NCBI GenBank assembly: GCA_947625015.1
Contig: CANQMR010000016.1
Span: 1 to 64,000, forward strand
DNA length: 64,000 nt
From: an uncultured Lachnospiraceae bacterium
GTDB lineage: Bacteria; Bacillota; Clostridia; Lachnospirales; Lachnospiraceae
Direction: 5' to 3'
Shown here: positions 9,449 to 18,118 of the stretch, one piece after another
How the letters are laid out: every line of letters begins with the position of its first letter
How positions within the stretch are numbered: the first letter of the stretch is position 1
Program-made: the position numbers and the translations under genes
Notes under the pieces: generated by a model
Seen by the model: only the letters and a program-made list of their open reading frames with translations
Told to the model about the DNA's origin: nothing
The model's database searches: none

Positions 9449-10175
9449 GGATACACCGGATGGAATTTTTACCGCAATATATGATGCCTGGAAGTCGGGA
9501 ATCCCGGGGGAGGGGATGTCCATCCAGGCGGAGCGTAACCATGCCATGCAGATGTTTACAGAGTATGTGTATGTGCAGACAGATTCGGATAAGGCGGTGA
9601 AGGTGGCGCAAGCCATAGAAAATCAGATTGGCGGGGAAGCCTATGATATGGTATATCATGCTGCACTGTCCTGTGAGACGGACAGAATGGACGCCATTTA
9701 CCGTTTTTTAAGATTAGGTTTCCGGTATGGCCGCCGGGTTACCACTATGCATGGAGATGAGCGGGTATGCCGGCTTTTTGAACTGAACCGGAACGTCCGC
9801 AACGAGGCTCATGCATTTAGGGAATTTCTGCGGTTTCACGATACCGGCAAAGCGTTGATTGCCAGGATTAATCCGAAGAATCAGGTGCTCCCTGTTATTG
9901 GCTGGCATTTTTCCGACAGGTTTCCGGACGAGAATTTTGTGATATTGGACGAGAATCATGATATGGGCGTATTCCATGAAAAGGGCCGGCGCTGGTATCT
10001 GTCTTTTGTAGACCATGAATTTATTGAAGAAGTCTTTGGGCAGATTCAGTCTGGCCAGTATGAACATTTATGGAGCCGTTTCTTTCAGACCATCGCCATT
10101 GCCGGGCGGGAGAATGACAAGTGCCAGAGGAATATGTGCCCCCTGCGTTACCGCAAATATATGGTGGAATTTTAA
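9420..10175 (+). CDS. DUF4130 / probable DNA metabolism protein
   Basis: A 251-residue protein of the TIGR03915/DUF4130 type, the standard partner of the preceding radical SAM family; in other bacteria the same domain is fused to a uracil-DNA-glycosylase domain. Recognisable blocks are DGIFTAIYDAW near the N-terminus, FLRLGFRYGR, HAFREFLRF and the C-terminal QRNMCPLRYRKYM. No glycosylase domain is present here, so the pair works alone or with a glycosylase encoded elsewhere. The start is ATG 9420 behind AGGGAGG (about 9408-9413), giving a 29-bp overlap with the radical SAM gene and strong translational coupling. The longer frame from 9363 has no ribosome site. Confidence 0.8.
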   Translation: MEDFIIYLCEDTPDGIFTAIYDAWKSGIPGEGMSIQAERNHAMQMFTEYVYVQTDSDKAVKVAQAIENQIGGEAYDMVYHAALSCETDRMDAIYRFLRLGFRYGRRVTTMHGDERVCRLFELNRNVRNEAHAFREFLRFHDTGKALIARINPKNQVLPVIGWHFSDRFPDENFVILDENHDMGVFHEKGRRWYLSFVDHEFIEEVFGQIQSGQYEHLWSRFFQTIAIAGRENDKCQRNMCPLRYRKYMVEF

Positions 10176-10372
10176 GCGGAGCATACGATATGTTTAGGAA
10201 AATGTATAATTGTATAATTTTTGTAAATTAGTGGAAGAATATTATTAGTAAGAAGTGCCAACGGAGCTGTTTTTTCATCTTGTGAAAATGCACAATTTCT
10301 CCTGACATAAGTGTTGAAAAATATAGAAATTAAAAAAAATCCATAAAACGGCTTACGAAATCAAAAAAAGTT

Positions 10373-10381
10373 TGCTATAAT
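10373..10381 (+). promoter_or_regulatory. Extended -10 promoter of the CarD-like gene
   Basis: TGCTATAAT: perfect TATAAT at 10376-10381 with an upstream TG; the -35 (TTACGA, 10353-10358) is weak. The remainder of 10176-10428 is AT-rich without other clear signals. Confidence 0.6.
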
Positions 10382-10428
10382 TTGAATAAAGGTAAAAGTT
10401 CACCAAATTTTAGAAAGAGAGGAGTAAA

Positions 10429-10950
10429 ATGTTTAAAGTAGGTGAGTATATTATTTATGGCATGAATGGCGTATGCAGAGTGGAAGATATTGGTCCAATG
10501 AAATTGTCGGGCATTAACAATGACAAAGAGTACTACACGCTATTGCCGCTTTATGCAAAAGGAAGCATGGTGTATACACCTGTGGATAACCAGAGGGTTG
10601 TGATGCGGCCTGTTATCAGTAAACAGGAAGCCTGCCGCCTGATTGATGAGATTAAGAAGACAAAACCCCTTGAAGTAACAGATGATAAAAGAAGAGAGCT
10701 GGCGTATAAAGAAGCGCTGAAATCTTGCGACTGTAAAGAACTGATCCGTATCATTAATACAGTATTGAAGAGAAAAGAGGAACGACTGGCTCAGGGGAAG
10801 AAGATGTCGGCCTGTGATGAAAGATACTTAAAGCAGGCTCAGGACAGCCTATATGGCGAATTTGCAATCAGCCTGAAGATGGAGAAAAATGAAGTAGAAG
10901 ATTATATTGTTCACCGGATATCCTTAAAGGATATGGTATCTGCTTTTTAA
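10429..10950 (+). CDS. CarD-family transcriptional regulator
   Basis: A 173-residue CarD/CdnL-type protein. The N-terminal half is a Tudor-like RNA-polymerase-interacting domain (FKVGEYIIYGMNGVCRVEDI, then YYTLLPLYAKGSMVYTPVDN), and the C-terminal half is helical. CarD proteins bind the RNA polymerase beta subunit and stabilise open promoter complexes. The C-terminal half here is more divergent than in mycobacterial CarD, so its promoter target set cannot be inferred. GAGAGGAG precedes the ATG. It is monocistronic, with an extended -10 promoter and a strong terminator. Confidence 0.85.
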   Translation: MFKVGEYIIYGMNGVCRVEDIGPMKLSGINNDKEYYTLLPLYAKGSMVYTPVDNQRVVMRPVISKQEACRLIDEIKKTKPLEVTDDKRRELAYKEALKSCDCKELIRIINTVLKRKEERLAQGKKMSACDERYLKQAQDSLYGEFAISLKMEKNEVEDYIVHRISLKDMVSAF

Positions 10951-10969
10951 TTGCATATGATAAGGACAA

Positions 10970-11013
10970 ACAGTCGGTTCTTTTGATACAAAGAGCCGGC
11001 TGTTTTGGTTTTA
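10970..11013 (+). terminator. Terminator of the CarD-like gene
   Basis: 14-bp stem ACAGTCGGTTCTTT / AAAGAGCCGGCTGT (two G-T pairs), 6-nt loop, then a T-rich tract. Confidence 0.85.
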
Positions 11014-11048
11014 AGAAAAATGTGTGCTCCTTTATTTGAGGAAAAGGC

Positions 11049-11077
11049 TTGCAATGCAGCTCCATATTCGTTACAAT
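11049..11077 (+). promoter_or_regulatory. Promoter of the MATE gene
   Basis: TTGCAA (11049-11054), 17 bp, TACAAT (11072-11077), 39 bp before the start codon. Confidence 0.6.
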
Positions 11078-11115
11078 AAAATTTGTGCATATTAGATAGG
11101 GATAGGAGTAAGAAA

Positions 11116-12501
11116 ATGGAACAAGAGAAGAAAGAAAATAAAATGGGCACCATGCCGGTGAATCGTCTGCTGCTTTCCATGGCGCTTCCGATGATGCTCT
11201 CCATGCTGGTGCAGGCCTGTTATAATATAGTAGACAGTTTGTTTTTGTCAAGGGTAAGCGAAGACGCTTTAGCGGCGGTATCCCTTGCCTTTTCAGTACA
11301 GATGCTGATGGTCTCCTTCGGCGGCGGACTAGGCGTTGGCGTCAACGCCCTGCTTTCAAAAAGTTTGGGGGAAAAGAGATTTAAAGAGGCAAACCGGGCG
11401 GCTATGAACGGAATTTTTATTGCCCTGCTGGGCGCGGCGGCATTTTTTATCTTTGGCGTCTTTTTCTGTAAAGGATTCTTTGCTTCCCTGACAGATGATG
11501 CGGAGATATTAAAGGAGGGAACGGCCTATTTGTCCATTTGTACGATTTTCAGTATCGGGCTGATTTCCCAGATGATGTTTGAACGGCTTTTACAGTCTAC
11601 CGGCAGGACCATTTTTTCCATGATCACCCAGCTGGTGGGAGCAGTTACGAATATTATATTCGATCCCATATTTATTTTCGGGTATTTCGGCGCGCCGAAG
11701 ATGGGAACGGCCGGCGCAGCGGTGGCGACGGTGGCCGGACAGTGCCTTGCGGCGGTGCTGGGACTGATTTTTAATCTTAAATTTAACCATGATATTAAGC
11801 TGCGGATTAAGCGGTTCCGTCCTTGGATGCCCACGATTAAAAAGATTATGGTAGTGGGACTGCCTGCCATGGTTATGCAGTCTGTAGGTTCCGTCATGAA
11901 TTTTGGGATGAATCAGATATTAATTGACTTTTCCACGACGGCGACAGCGGTTTTCGGCGTGTATTTCAAGATTAACAGCTTTATCTTCATGCCGGTGTTT
12001 GGACTGAATAACGGAATGGTTCCTATTCTTTCCTATAATTACGGCGCGAGAAGAAAAGACCGGATGATGAAGACCTTGAAATTGAGCATCACCTATGCGC
12101 TGCTCATTATGTTTGTGGGGCTGATCATTTTCCAGACCATACCGGACAAGCTGCTTTCTCTGTTCAATGCGTCGGAGAATATGATGTCCATTGGAATTCC
12201 GGCTCTCAGGATTATCAGTATTTCCTTCCTGTTTGCGGCGGTCTGTATCATTTTGATATCCAGTTTTCAGGCGCTTGGCAACGGGCATTACAGCCTGATT
12301 ATATCCATAAGCCGGCAGTTAGTGGTATTGCTTCCGGTGGCTTATCTGTTCTCCCTGACAGGGAATATCAATCTGGTGTGGGTGGCGTTCCCCATTGCGG
12401 AGTTCATTTCGGTATGTCTCTGCCTGTATTTCTTTGCCAGAATATACCGGAAGCGGATTAAGCCATTGGAGCAGGCAAATATACAGGATGCAATAGTGTA
12501 A
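11116..12501 (+). CDS. MATE-family efflux transporter
   Basis: A 461-residue inner-membrane protein with about twelve hydrophobic segments in two similar halves, as in multidrug and toxin extrusion (MATE) antiporters that use Na+ or H+ gradients. Typical family stretches are LLLSMALPMMLSMLVQACYNIVDS at the N-terminus (given here by its first residues), FERLLQSTGRT, and FGLNNGMVPILSYNYGARR in the second half. The substrate is unknown. The start is ATG 11116 behind AGGAG (11104-11108); the longer frame from 11083 would begin inside the promoter region. The TPR gene follows after 38 bp and may be cotranscribed. Confidence 0.9.
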   Translation: MEQEKKENKMGTMPVNRLLLSMALPMMLSMLVQACYNIVDSLFLSRVSEDALAAVSLAFSVQMLMVSFGGGLGVGVNALLSKSLGEKRFKEANRAAMNGIFIALLGAAAFFIFGVFFCKGFFASLTDDAEILKEGTAYLSICTIFSIGLISQMMFERLLQSTGRTIFSMITQLVGAVTNIIFDPIFIFGYFGAPKMGTAGAAVATVAGQCLAAVLGLIFNLKFNHDIKLRIKRFRPWMPTIKKIMVVGLPAMVMQSVGSVMNFGMNQILIDFSTTATAVFGVYFKINSFIFMPVFGLNNGMVPILSYNYGARRKDRMMKTLKLSITYALLIMFVGLIIFQTIPDKLLSLFNASENMMSIGIPALRIISISFLFAAVCIILISSFQALGNGHYSLIISISRQLVVLLPVAYLFSLTGNINLVWVAFPIAEFISVCLCLYFFARIYRKRIKPLEQANIQDAIV

Positions 12502-12539
12502 TGAATTGGAAGAATAATAGTTAGAAAGAGGCGGCAGCT

Positions 12540-13421
12540 ATGGGAAGACGAAGACGGATTAACAAGAGAGATAAATATGGTATATATGAAATTCCGGAAT
12601 ATAGTACACCCAAAAGAAGAAAAAGAAAGAAAAAACGGACATTGAAAGACTTTTTTAAAGGGCTTGCTGCGGCTGCTCTTGTAATTGCGTTGGTTTATGG
12701 AGTATCTTTTGGCGTTAAGTACAGTATGCGGGATAAAGCAGTTTCGCTGTATGAGCAGGGAGATTATGAAGGTGCGCTGGCCCTGTTTGAAGAGGGGCTG
12801 AAACCGCAGCTTCCCTTTTTTGAAGATTTTGACAACGATATCCGGTTCCACATGGCAGATTGTTATATTAATCAGGGAGAATATGGCGATGCCTGTTACA
12901 TGTATAACAAAATCAGATTATGGAGTGGAAAGAAAAAGATAAAAGGCATAGACAAACTGGAAAAAATTGCGTATGGATTACAGCTTTATGCCTGGCAGGA
13001 ATACCGGGGCGCACTGCCAATACTTTTAGAGGCCTATGAAAACGGATATGGAGATTTAGTGCTGTATGTGGGCAGCTGCTATGGGCAGACAGGTGATCTC
13101 AATAATATGCAGCTTTATTATGATGTGTTTTTACAGAATAATCCGATGAACAGTTTTATGTATGCCCAATATGCCGCCATTGCTTTAGACGAGGGGCGCA
13201 TGGAGGATGCGCTTAACTATATTGAAACAGGTAAACAGATCGAGGATCAATCTAATATTAAAGAGATTTTGTATGATGAAATTGTATATTATGAAAAACA
13301 GAAAGATTATAATACGGCGTATGAAAAGGCAAAATCCTTTATAGAGGCTTATCCGGCGGATGCAGACGGAAAGAATGAATATGATATTTTGTATACCAGA
13401 CAGACACTCAGCGATCATTAG
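12540..13421 (+). CDS. Membrane-anchored TPR-like protein
   Basis: A 293-residue protein with a very basic N-terminal tail (residues about 1-38, many R/K), one hydrophobic segment (about 41-63, LAAAALVIALVYGVSFGV) and a C-terminal region of helical TPR-like repeats (for example DKAVSLYEQGDYEGALALFEE, seen about every 34-38 residues). The basic tail suggests it sits in the cytoplasm, with the repeat domain outside. No enzymatic motif is seen; a scaffold or assembly role is only inference. The ATG at 12540 follows AGAAAGAGG. It lies 9 bp before hflX, so the two are almost certainly one operon. Confidence 0.7.
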   Translation: MGRRRRINKRDKYGIYEIPEYSTPKRRKRKKKRTLKDFFKGLAAAALVIALVYGVSFGVKYSMRDKAVSLYEQGDYEGALALFEEGLKPQLPFFEDFDNDIRFHMADCYINQGEYGDACYMYNKIRLWSGKKKIKGIDKLEKIAYGLQLYAWQEYRGALPILLEAYENGYGDLVLYVGSCYGQTGDLNNMQLYYDVFLQNNPMNSFMYAQYAAIALDEGRMEDALNYIETGKQIEDQSNIKEILYDEIVYYEKQKDYNTAYEKAKSFIEAYPADADGKNEYDILYTRQTLSDH

Positions 13422-13430
13422 GAGGTAATC

Positions 13431-14687
13431 ATGGCGGGATTTGATGAAAATGAAGACCACAAAAAGGAATGTGTTGTACTGGTTGCCGTATTGGGAAAAC
13501 AGGAGGCAGAGGGAAAGGCTTCTTTAGAAGAACTTAAGGAACTTGTTAAAACAGCCGGTGCTGTCAGTGTTGGAACGCTTATTCAGCGGATGGATGAAGA
13601 AAATAATGCAACTTATCTTGGAAAGGGTAAATTGGAGGAACTTAAGACAATGCTTGTAGCATTAAATGCTACAGGCATTGTTTGCGATACGGAATTATCA
13701 GCAGTACAGATGCGGAATCTCACCAGAAAGTTAGAGGTTAAGGTTATGGACCGCACCATGGTGATATTGGATATTTTTGCGTCCAGGGCGAAAACCAAAG
13801 AGGGAAAAATACAGGTAGAGCTGGCGCAGTTGAAATATAATTCGACGATGTTGGTCGGACTGAGGGATTCCTTGTCAAGGCTTGGCGGCGGGATTGGAAC
13901 CAGAGGACCGGGAGAGAAGAAACTGGAAATGGACAGGCGGCTGATTAGAGAGCAGATAACCCGTTTGAAACACGAATTGGAAAAAATAAAACTGCACAGG
14001 CAGACCCAGCGCAAAGGAAGAGAAAAATCAGGGATTCCGGTTGCGTGTATTGTCGGTTATACCAATGCAGGGAAGTCGACGCTCTTAAATTCTTTGACAA
14101 GAGCAGGCGTATTTTCTGAGGACAAGCTGTTCGCCACTTTGGATCCAACAACCCGGATGCTTAAATTGCCAGAAGGCCAGAAGGTTATGCTGACAGATAC
14201 GGTTGGATTTATTTCAAATTTACCCCATCATCTGATTCAGGCTTTTCATTCTACGTTGGAAGAGGCAAAGTACAGCGATATTATTTTACATGTTGTTGAT
14301 GTTTCAAATCCAGAGGCTGACCGGCAGATGTATGCTGTGTATGAAACTTTAAAACGACTTGAAATCGGTGATAAACCGATAATAACGGTATTTAATAAAA
14401 TTGACAAAGCAGCTTCAATTCCACTGCTGAAAGATCTGCAAGCCAGAGCGGTAGTATATGTATCTGCAAAACAGGGAACCGGTATGGATAAACTGATGCA
14501 GGTAATAGCTGACCAATTAAGAGAAAAACGGATTTATGTGGAAAGGATTTTGCCCTATACACATATCAAAATGTTGGATGAAATCCGGAATTATGGTGAA
14601 TTGTTAGCGGAAGAATACAGAGAAGAAGGGATTTTTATTCGCGCATATGTAAGGCGCAGGGAGGCGGAGCGGTTAAAGAATATATAA
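13431..14687 (+). CDS. hflX: GTPase HflX
   Basis: A 418-residue GTPase that binds the large ribosomal subunit and splits stalled or heat-damaged 70S ribosomes. The N-terminal HflX domain contains TYLGKGKLEELK and the glycine-rich linker GGGIGTRGPGEKKLE. The G domain has G1 GYTNAGKST, G3 DTVGF, G4 NKID and G5-like SAKQGTG. AGGAGG precedes ATG 13431, 9 bp after the TPR gene stop. The stop is followed by an AT-rich gap with no clear terminator. Confidence 0.93.
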   Translation: MAGFDENEDHKKECVVLVAVLGKQEAEGKASLEELKELVKTAGAVSVGTLIQRMDEENNATYLGKGKLEELKTMLVALNATGIVCDTELSAVQMRNLTRKLEVKVMDRTMVILDIFASRAKTKEGKIQVELAQLKYNSTMLVGLRDSLSRLGGGIGTRGPGEKKLEMDRRLIREQITRLKHELEKIKLHRQTQRKGREKSGIPVACIVGYTNAGKSTLLNSLTRAGVFSEDKLFATLDPTTRMLKLPEGQKVMLTDTVGFISNLPHHLIQAFHSTLEEAKYSDIILHVVDVSNPEADRQMYAVYETLKRLEIGDKPIITVFNKIDKAASIPLLKDLQARAVVYVSAKQGTGMDKLMQVIADQLREKRIYVERILPYTHIKMLDEIRNYGELLAEEYREEGIFIRAYVRRREAERLKNI

Positions 14688-14799
14688 TATTTTGTATTTG
14701 TTACAAATGTATTTCCTGATTTATTAACATAATCTGGGTAATATTTAGAGATATTATGTAAATAGTATTTAATATTTTACAGAAATTTAACTTTTATTG

Positions 14800-14828
14800 T
14801 TGAAATATATGATGGATTATAGTATTAT
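14800..14828 (+). promoter_or_regulatory. Promoter of the glucosaminidase gene
   Basis: TTGAAA (14800-14805), 17 bp, TATTAT (14823-14828), in a very AT-rich intergenic stretch. Confidence 0.65.
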
Positions 14829-14882
14829 GTAATTATGTTATGTTAATTTATTATGTATAATCTGGAGATTAGGAGTGTACAA

Positions 14883-17084
14883 ATGAAAAATAATAACAAT
14901 ACAAAATACATAAACAGGAAATGGATACGGTTATTTTTAATATTATGCCTGACGGTTCTTATGATTCCGGGAGGAAAGGCGGAGGCGGCGACAACCTGTA
15001 AAAGCGCAATATCTTATCCGGGTGTTACGACAACGCAGGTAAATATGCGGAAAAAAGCAGGAACAAAGTATGCAAGTTGCGGTAAACTGAATGCAAACGC
15101 CGAGGTTACCATTTTGGGTTATGTGACAAATAAAAAGCAGACATGGTATAAATGTAAAGGCACTATAAACGGCAAAAAGAAGACAGGGTATGTAAAAGCC
15201 TCTTACATAAAAAAAGCGGTAAAACCAACAGGTGTTGTGAATAAAAAAGTATCATCATATGTGAATGTCAGAAAGAGTGCAAAGACTACATCCAAAAGTG
15301 TGGTCAAACTTCCCAAAAACACGCAGCTTACTGTTACCGGAATTAAAAAGGTCTCCGGCAAGTACTGGTATAAAATTAAGGTGACATATAAAAAGAAAAA
15401 GAAGACGGGATATATACTGAGTAATTATATAGATGTGAAGAGAAATTCTGTCTCCAATATGGCAAGTACGCAGAATGAAAATGCAACAGACGCAAATGCC
15501 GTTGACAATACGACACAGCCGGTAATAGAAGGTTATGTGAATGAAAAAGTAACGACTTCGCTGAATATCAGAAAAGAAGCAAATACAAAAAGTAAAATCC
15601 TGATGTCTGTGCCGAGAGGGACGGCGGTATCCATTCTAGGCGCCAGTGGAGACTGGTATAAGGTTAAGGTCACTTATAATAAAAAGACAGTTACCGGTTA
15701 CGCCTCCAAAGAATATATTTCTATTAAGAATGAAACGCCCAGCAATAACGATGCTGCAAATACGCCATCTTCAGACGCTTCTTTTGAAACATTATTAGCT
15801 GCTTTTCCGGACAGCTATAAAGCGCCGCTTCGAACATTGCATACGCAATATCCGAATTGGAGATTTGTAGCAGTGAATACCAATCTGGATTGGGCAACGG
15901 TAATACAAAATGAGAGCGTGGTTGGACGTAATGTAATACAGAGTAATTATCCAAGAGGAATTGCGAGTCTGGCGCCATTTTCTTATCTTTCAACAGCTTC
16001 TGGCGCTTATGACTGGTCAAAGGACAGCTATGTTGTGAAAGACGGCGTGAATTGGTACACTGCAAATTCACAGGTGATTTCCTACTATATGGATCCGAGA
16101 AATTTCTTGAACAACTTAGACATATTTCAATTTGAAGCATTGGCCTATGATGCTTCGCAGACTGAGACGGTTGTGCAGAGCATATTAAATAATACTTTTA
16201 TGAGCGGCAATTATAGTGTTGTGGATTCGGCAACGAATACAGTGGCAAGCGGTTCTTATAAACAGGCATTTATGGATGCGGGCGTAAGCGCCCAGGCAAG
16301 TCCTTATTTCCTTGCAACCAGGAGCAAACAGGAGGTTGGCGTTAATGGTTCTCCGGCGACGAGCGGAACCTATAAAGGATATGAGGGAATATATAATTTT
16401 TATAATATCGGTGCTTTTGATGGCGGTGATGCTGTGGCAAAGGGTCTGCAATGGGCGAGAACGGGAACAAATTATGGAAAACCATGGACGACGCCATATA
16501 AATCTATTGTGGGCGGCGGACAGTATATTGCGGACACCTACATAAAAAAAGGACAAAACACATTATATTTTCAAAAGTTTAACGTAAAACCGATAAACCT
16601 GTCTGACTTATACACCCATCAGTACATGACTAATGTACAGGCACCGTATGCTGAAGGGCAAACGACGCAGCGGGCATATAATGCCCTGGGAATCATGTCG
16701 GACGCTATGGTATTTTATATTCCGGTATACAACAATATGCCGGCAACAGCTTGCAGTCTGCCGGCTGCGGCAGGAAATCCAAACCCGTTTTTGGCTGCGT
16801 TGAACGTCTATAACGGGAGCACAAAACTGTCTGGTATGTCGCCTACCTTTAGCAAGCCGGACAGCGGCGGAAGCCTTAAGAATAATACGTACAGTATTGT
16901 GGTAGGCAGTTCAGTTACCAGCGTTAAGGTGAAGGCGTCGGCTATTAGCAAAAATGCAACAATAAGCGGGACAGGTACTTATAAGTTGGGCGATAAAGGC
17001 ACAACAAAAACCATTGTGGTAACCTGTACGGCGCAAAACGGAAATGCACAGCAGTACGTAGTAAATGTTACAAGAGCAAAATAA
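14883..17084 (+). CDS. Secreted SH3b-glucosaminidase with Ig-like tail
   Basis: A 733-residue secreted cell-wall hydrolase. An N-terminal signal peptide (basic start, hydrophobic core LFLILCLTVLMIPG, cleavage near AEA) is followed by three bacterial SH3 domains (about residues 40-110, 125-185 and 220-280), each with an N-terminal VNMR/VNVR/LNIR motif and a GYV/GYI/GYA end. A linker rich in N/D/A leads to a glucosaminidase domain (about 300-640) with the clostridial signature LHTQYPNWRFVAV, then a cadherin-like beta-sandwich repeat (about 655-733). It likely cleaves N-acetylglucosaminyl bonds in peptidoglycan. AGGAG at 14871-14875 supports ATG 14883 rather than the upstream ATG 14853. The next gene shares its C-terminal domain type. 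Confidence 0.85.
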   Translation: MKNNNNTKYINRKWIRLFLILCLTVLMIPGGKAEAATTCKSAISYPGVTTTQVNMRKKAGTKYASCGKLNANAEVTILGYVTNKKQTWYKCKGTINGKKKTGYVKASYIKKAVKPTGVVNKKVSSYVNVRKSAKTTSKSVVKLPKNTQLTVTGIKKVSGKYWYKIKVTYKKKKKTGYILSNYIDVKRNSVSNMASTQNENATDANAVDNTTQPVIEGYVNEKVTTSLNIRKEANTKSKILMSVPRGTAVSILGASGDWYKVKVTYNKKTVTGYASKEYISIKNETPSNNDAANTPSSDASFETLLAAFPDSYKAPLRTLHTQYPNWRFVAVNTNLDWATVIQNESVVGRNVIQSNYPRGIASLAPFSYLSTASGAYDWSKDSYVVKDGVNWYTANSQVISYYMDPRNFLNNLDIFQFEALAYDASQTETVVQSILNNTFMSGNYSVVDSATNTVASGSYKQAFMDAGVSAQASPYFLATRSKQEVGVNGSPATSGTYKGYEGIYNFYNIGAFDGGDAVAKGLQWARTGTNYGKPWTTPYKSIVGGGQYIADTYIKKGQNTLYFQKFNVKPINLSDLYTHQYMTNVQAPYAEGQTTQRAYNALGIMSDAMVFYIPVYNNMPATACSLPAAAGNPNPFLAALNVYNGSTKLSGMSPTFSKPDSGGSLKNNTYSIVVGSSVTSVKVKASAISKNATISGTGTYKLGDKGTTKTIVVTCTAQNGNAQQYVVNVTRAK

Positions 17085-17120
17085 ACGTATGAAAAATGGT
17101 AAGGACAAAGGAGTAATCAT

Positions 17121-18056
17121 ATGAGAAAGAAATTAGCGGTGACGGTAAGTCTTATTGTAATTCTGAGTCTTTCGCTGTTTGGAGTTATCTCACATAACCA
17201 GGCGCATGCCAGAAAGGCGCAGGTTTATCTGGAGATTCCGGATTCAGTAAAAAAAGAAAATGAATTTACGGTGAAAGTGATGGTTGATAGCGATGTTGAC
17301 TTATATTCACTTGATGCGTATTTGTCCTATAGCGCCGATACATTGGAATTTATTCCGGATAGTGAATTTGTATCGGGGGCAGACGGCGTTTTGGAAATAA
17401 AAGATATATACGGAGAAGAGACGAACAAGGCAGAGTATGAAATTACTTTTAAGGCGATTGAGACCGGTGGGACGGAGATCGCATTGACGGACGTCTATCT
17501 GATCGATTATGCGGATTTGGATTATATTACAGTTGCGCCCATGACAGAAAAATTTGAGGTTGGCATTAATGATAAAGTGGCGGATGACGCCAGTCTCAAG
17601 GATTTGCTGGTTGCGCCGGGCGAAATGACTGAACCGTTTAATCGGGATAAGCTGGATTATGAAGTACATGTCGGGATGGATGTGGAAATGATCGGGATTA
17701 GCGCTATTCCGGTAAATGAAGATAGTGTGATTGAACTGGATATGCCGGAAAAACTTGCCAAAGGCGATAATCAGATAGTGATTACGGTGACTGCGCTTTC
17801 CGGAAGTGTGAAAGTCTATACGATAAATGTTATCCGGAAAGATTGGCCGGAAGAGCCTTCTGGAGAAGTGATTGACGATACGGAAAAAAACAGCGAAGAC
17901 CTTACTGAAAACCAAGGCAGTGAAGATTTGGAGCAGACTGTGCAGACGGAAGAGGAGTCCTCACAGGAAGAGCCGATACAGGAAGAGTCCACGCAGGAGG
18001 GCTCCACGCAGGAAGAACCGGTACAGGAAGAACAAATGCCGGAAGACGCAATGTAG
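17121..18056 (+). CDS. Secreted cohesin-like protein with acidic repeat tail
   Basis: A 311-residue exported protein. A signal peptide (residues 1 to about 30, ending near HAR) precedes a cohesin-like beta-sandwich (about 33-150; VYLEIPDSVKKENEFTVKV and YSLDAYLSYSADTLEFIPD resemble cohesin strands), then a cadherin-like beta-sandwich (about 155-250; KDLLVAPGEMTEPF and YTINVIRKD), then a low-complexity acidic tail of QEEP/QEEST repeats. No LPXTG or membrane anchor is seen. It follows the glucosaminidase by 36 bp with its own ribosome site (AAGGAGT), so they are probably coexpressed at the cell surface. A dockerin partner is not visible, and the cohesin assignment is from strand pattern only. 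Confidence 0.65.
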   Translation: MRKKLAVTVSLIVILSLSLFGVISHNQAHARKAQVYLEIPDSVKKENEFTVKVMVDSDVDLYSLDAYLSYSADTLEFIPDSEFVSGADGVLEIKDIYGEETNKAEYEITFKAIETGGTEIALTDVYLIDYADLDYITVAPMTEKFEVGINDKVADDASLKDLLVAPGEMTEPFNRDKLDYEVHVGMDVEMIGISAIPVNEDSVIELDMPEKLAKGDNQIVITVTALSGSVKVYTINVIRKDWPEEPSGEVIDDTEKNSEDLTENQGSEDLEQTVQTEEESSQEEPIQEESTQEGSTQEEPVQEEQMPEDAM

Positions 18057-18070
18057 GAAAAGAGTATATA

Positions 18071-18114
18071 AAAGATACCGGAGTACATTTCCTGTACGCC
18101 GGTATCTTTTTGCC
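18071..18114. terminator. Bidirectional terminator between cohesin-like gene and hslO
   Basis: AAAGATACCGGAGTACA pairs with TGTACGCCGGTATCTTT (one mismatch) around a 5-nt loop, followed by T on the plus strand and preceded by an A tract that serves the minus strand. Confidence 0.85.
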
Positions 18115-18118
18115 GGAA

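Noticed and set aside
17307-17915. 202-codon minus-strand frame
   Set aside because: Lies wholly inside the cohesin-like gene and has a composition typical of an antisense shadow.
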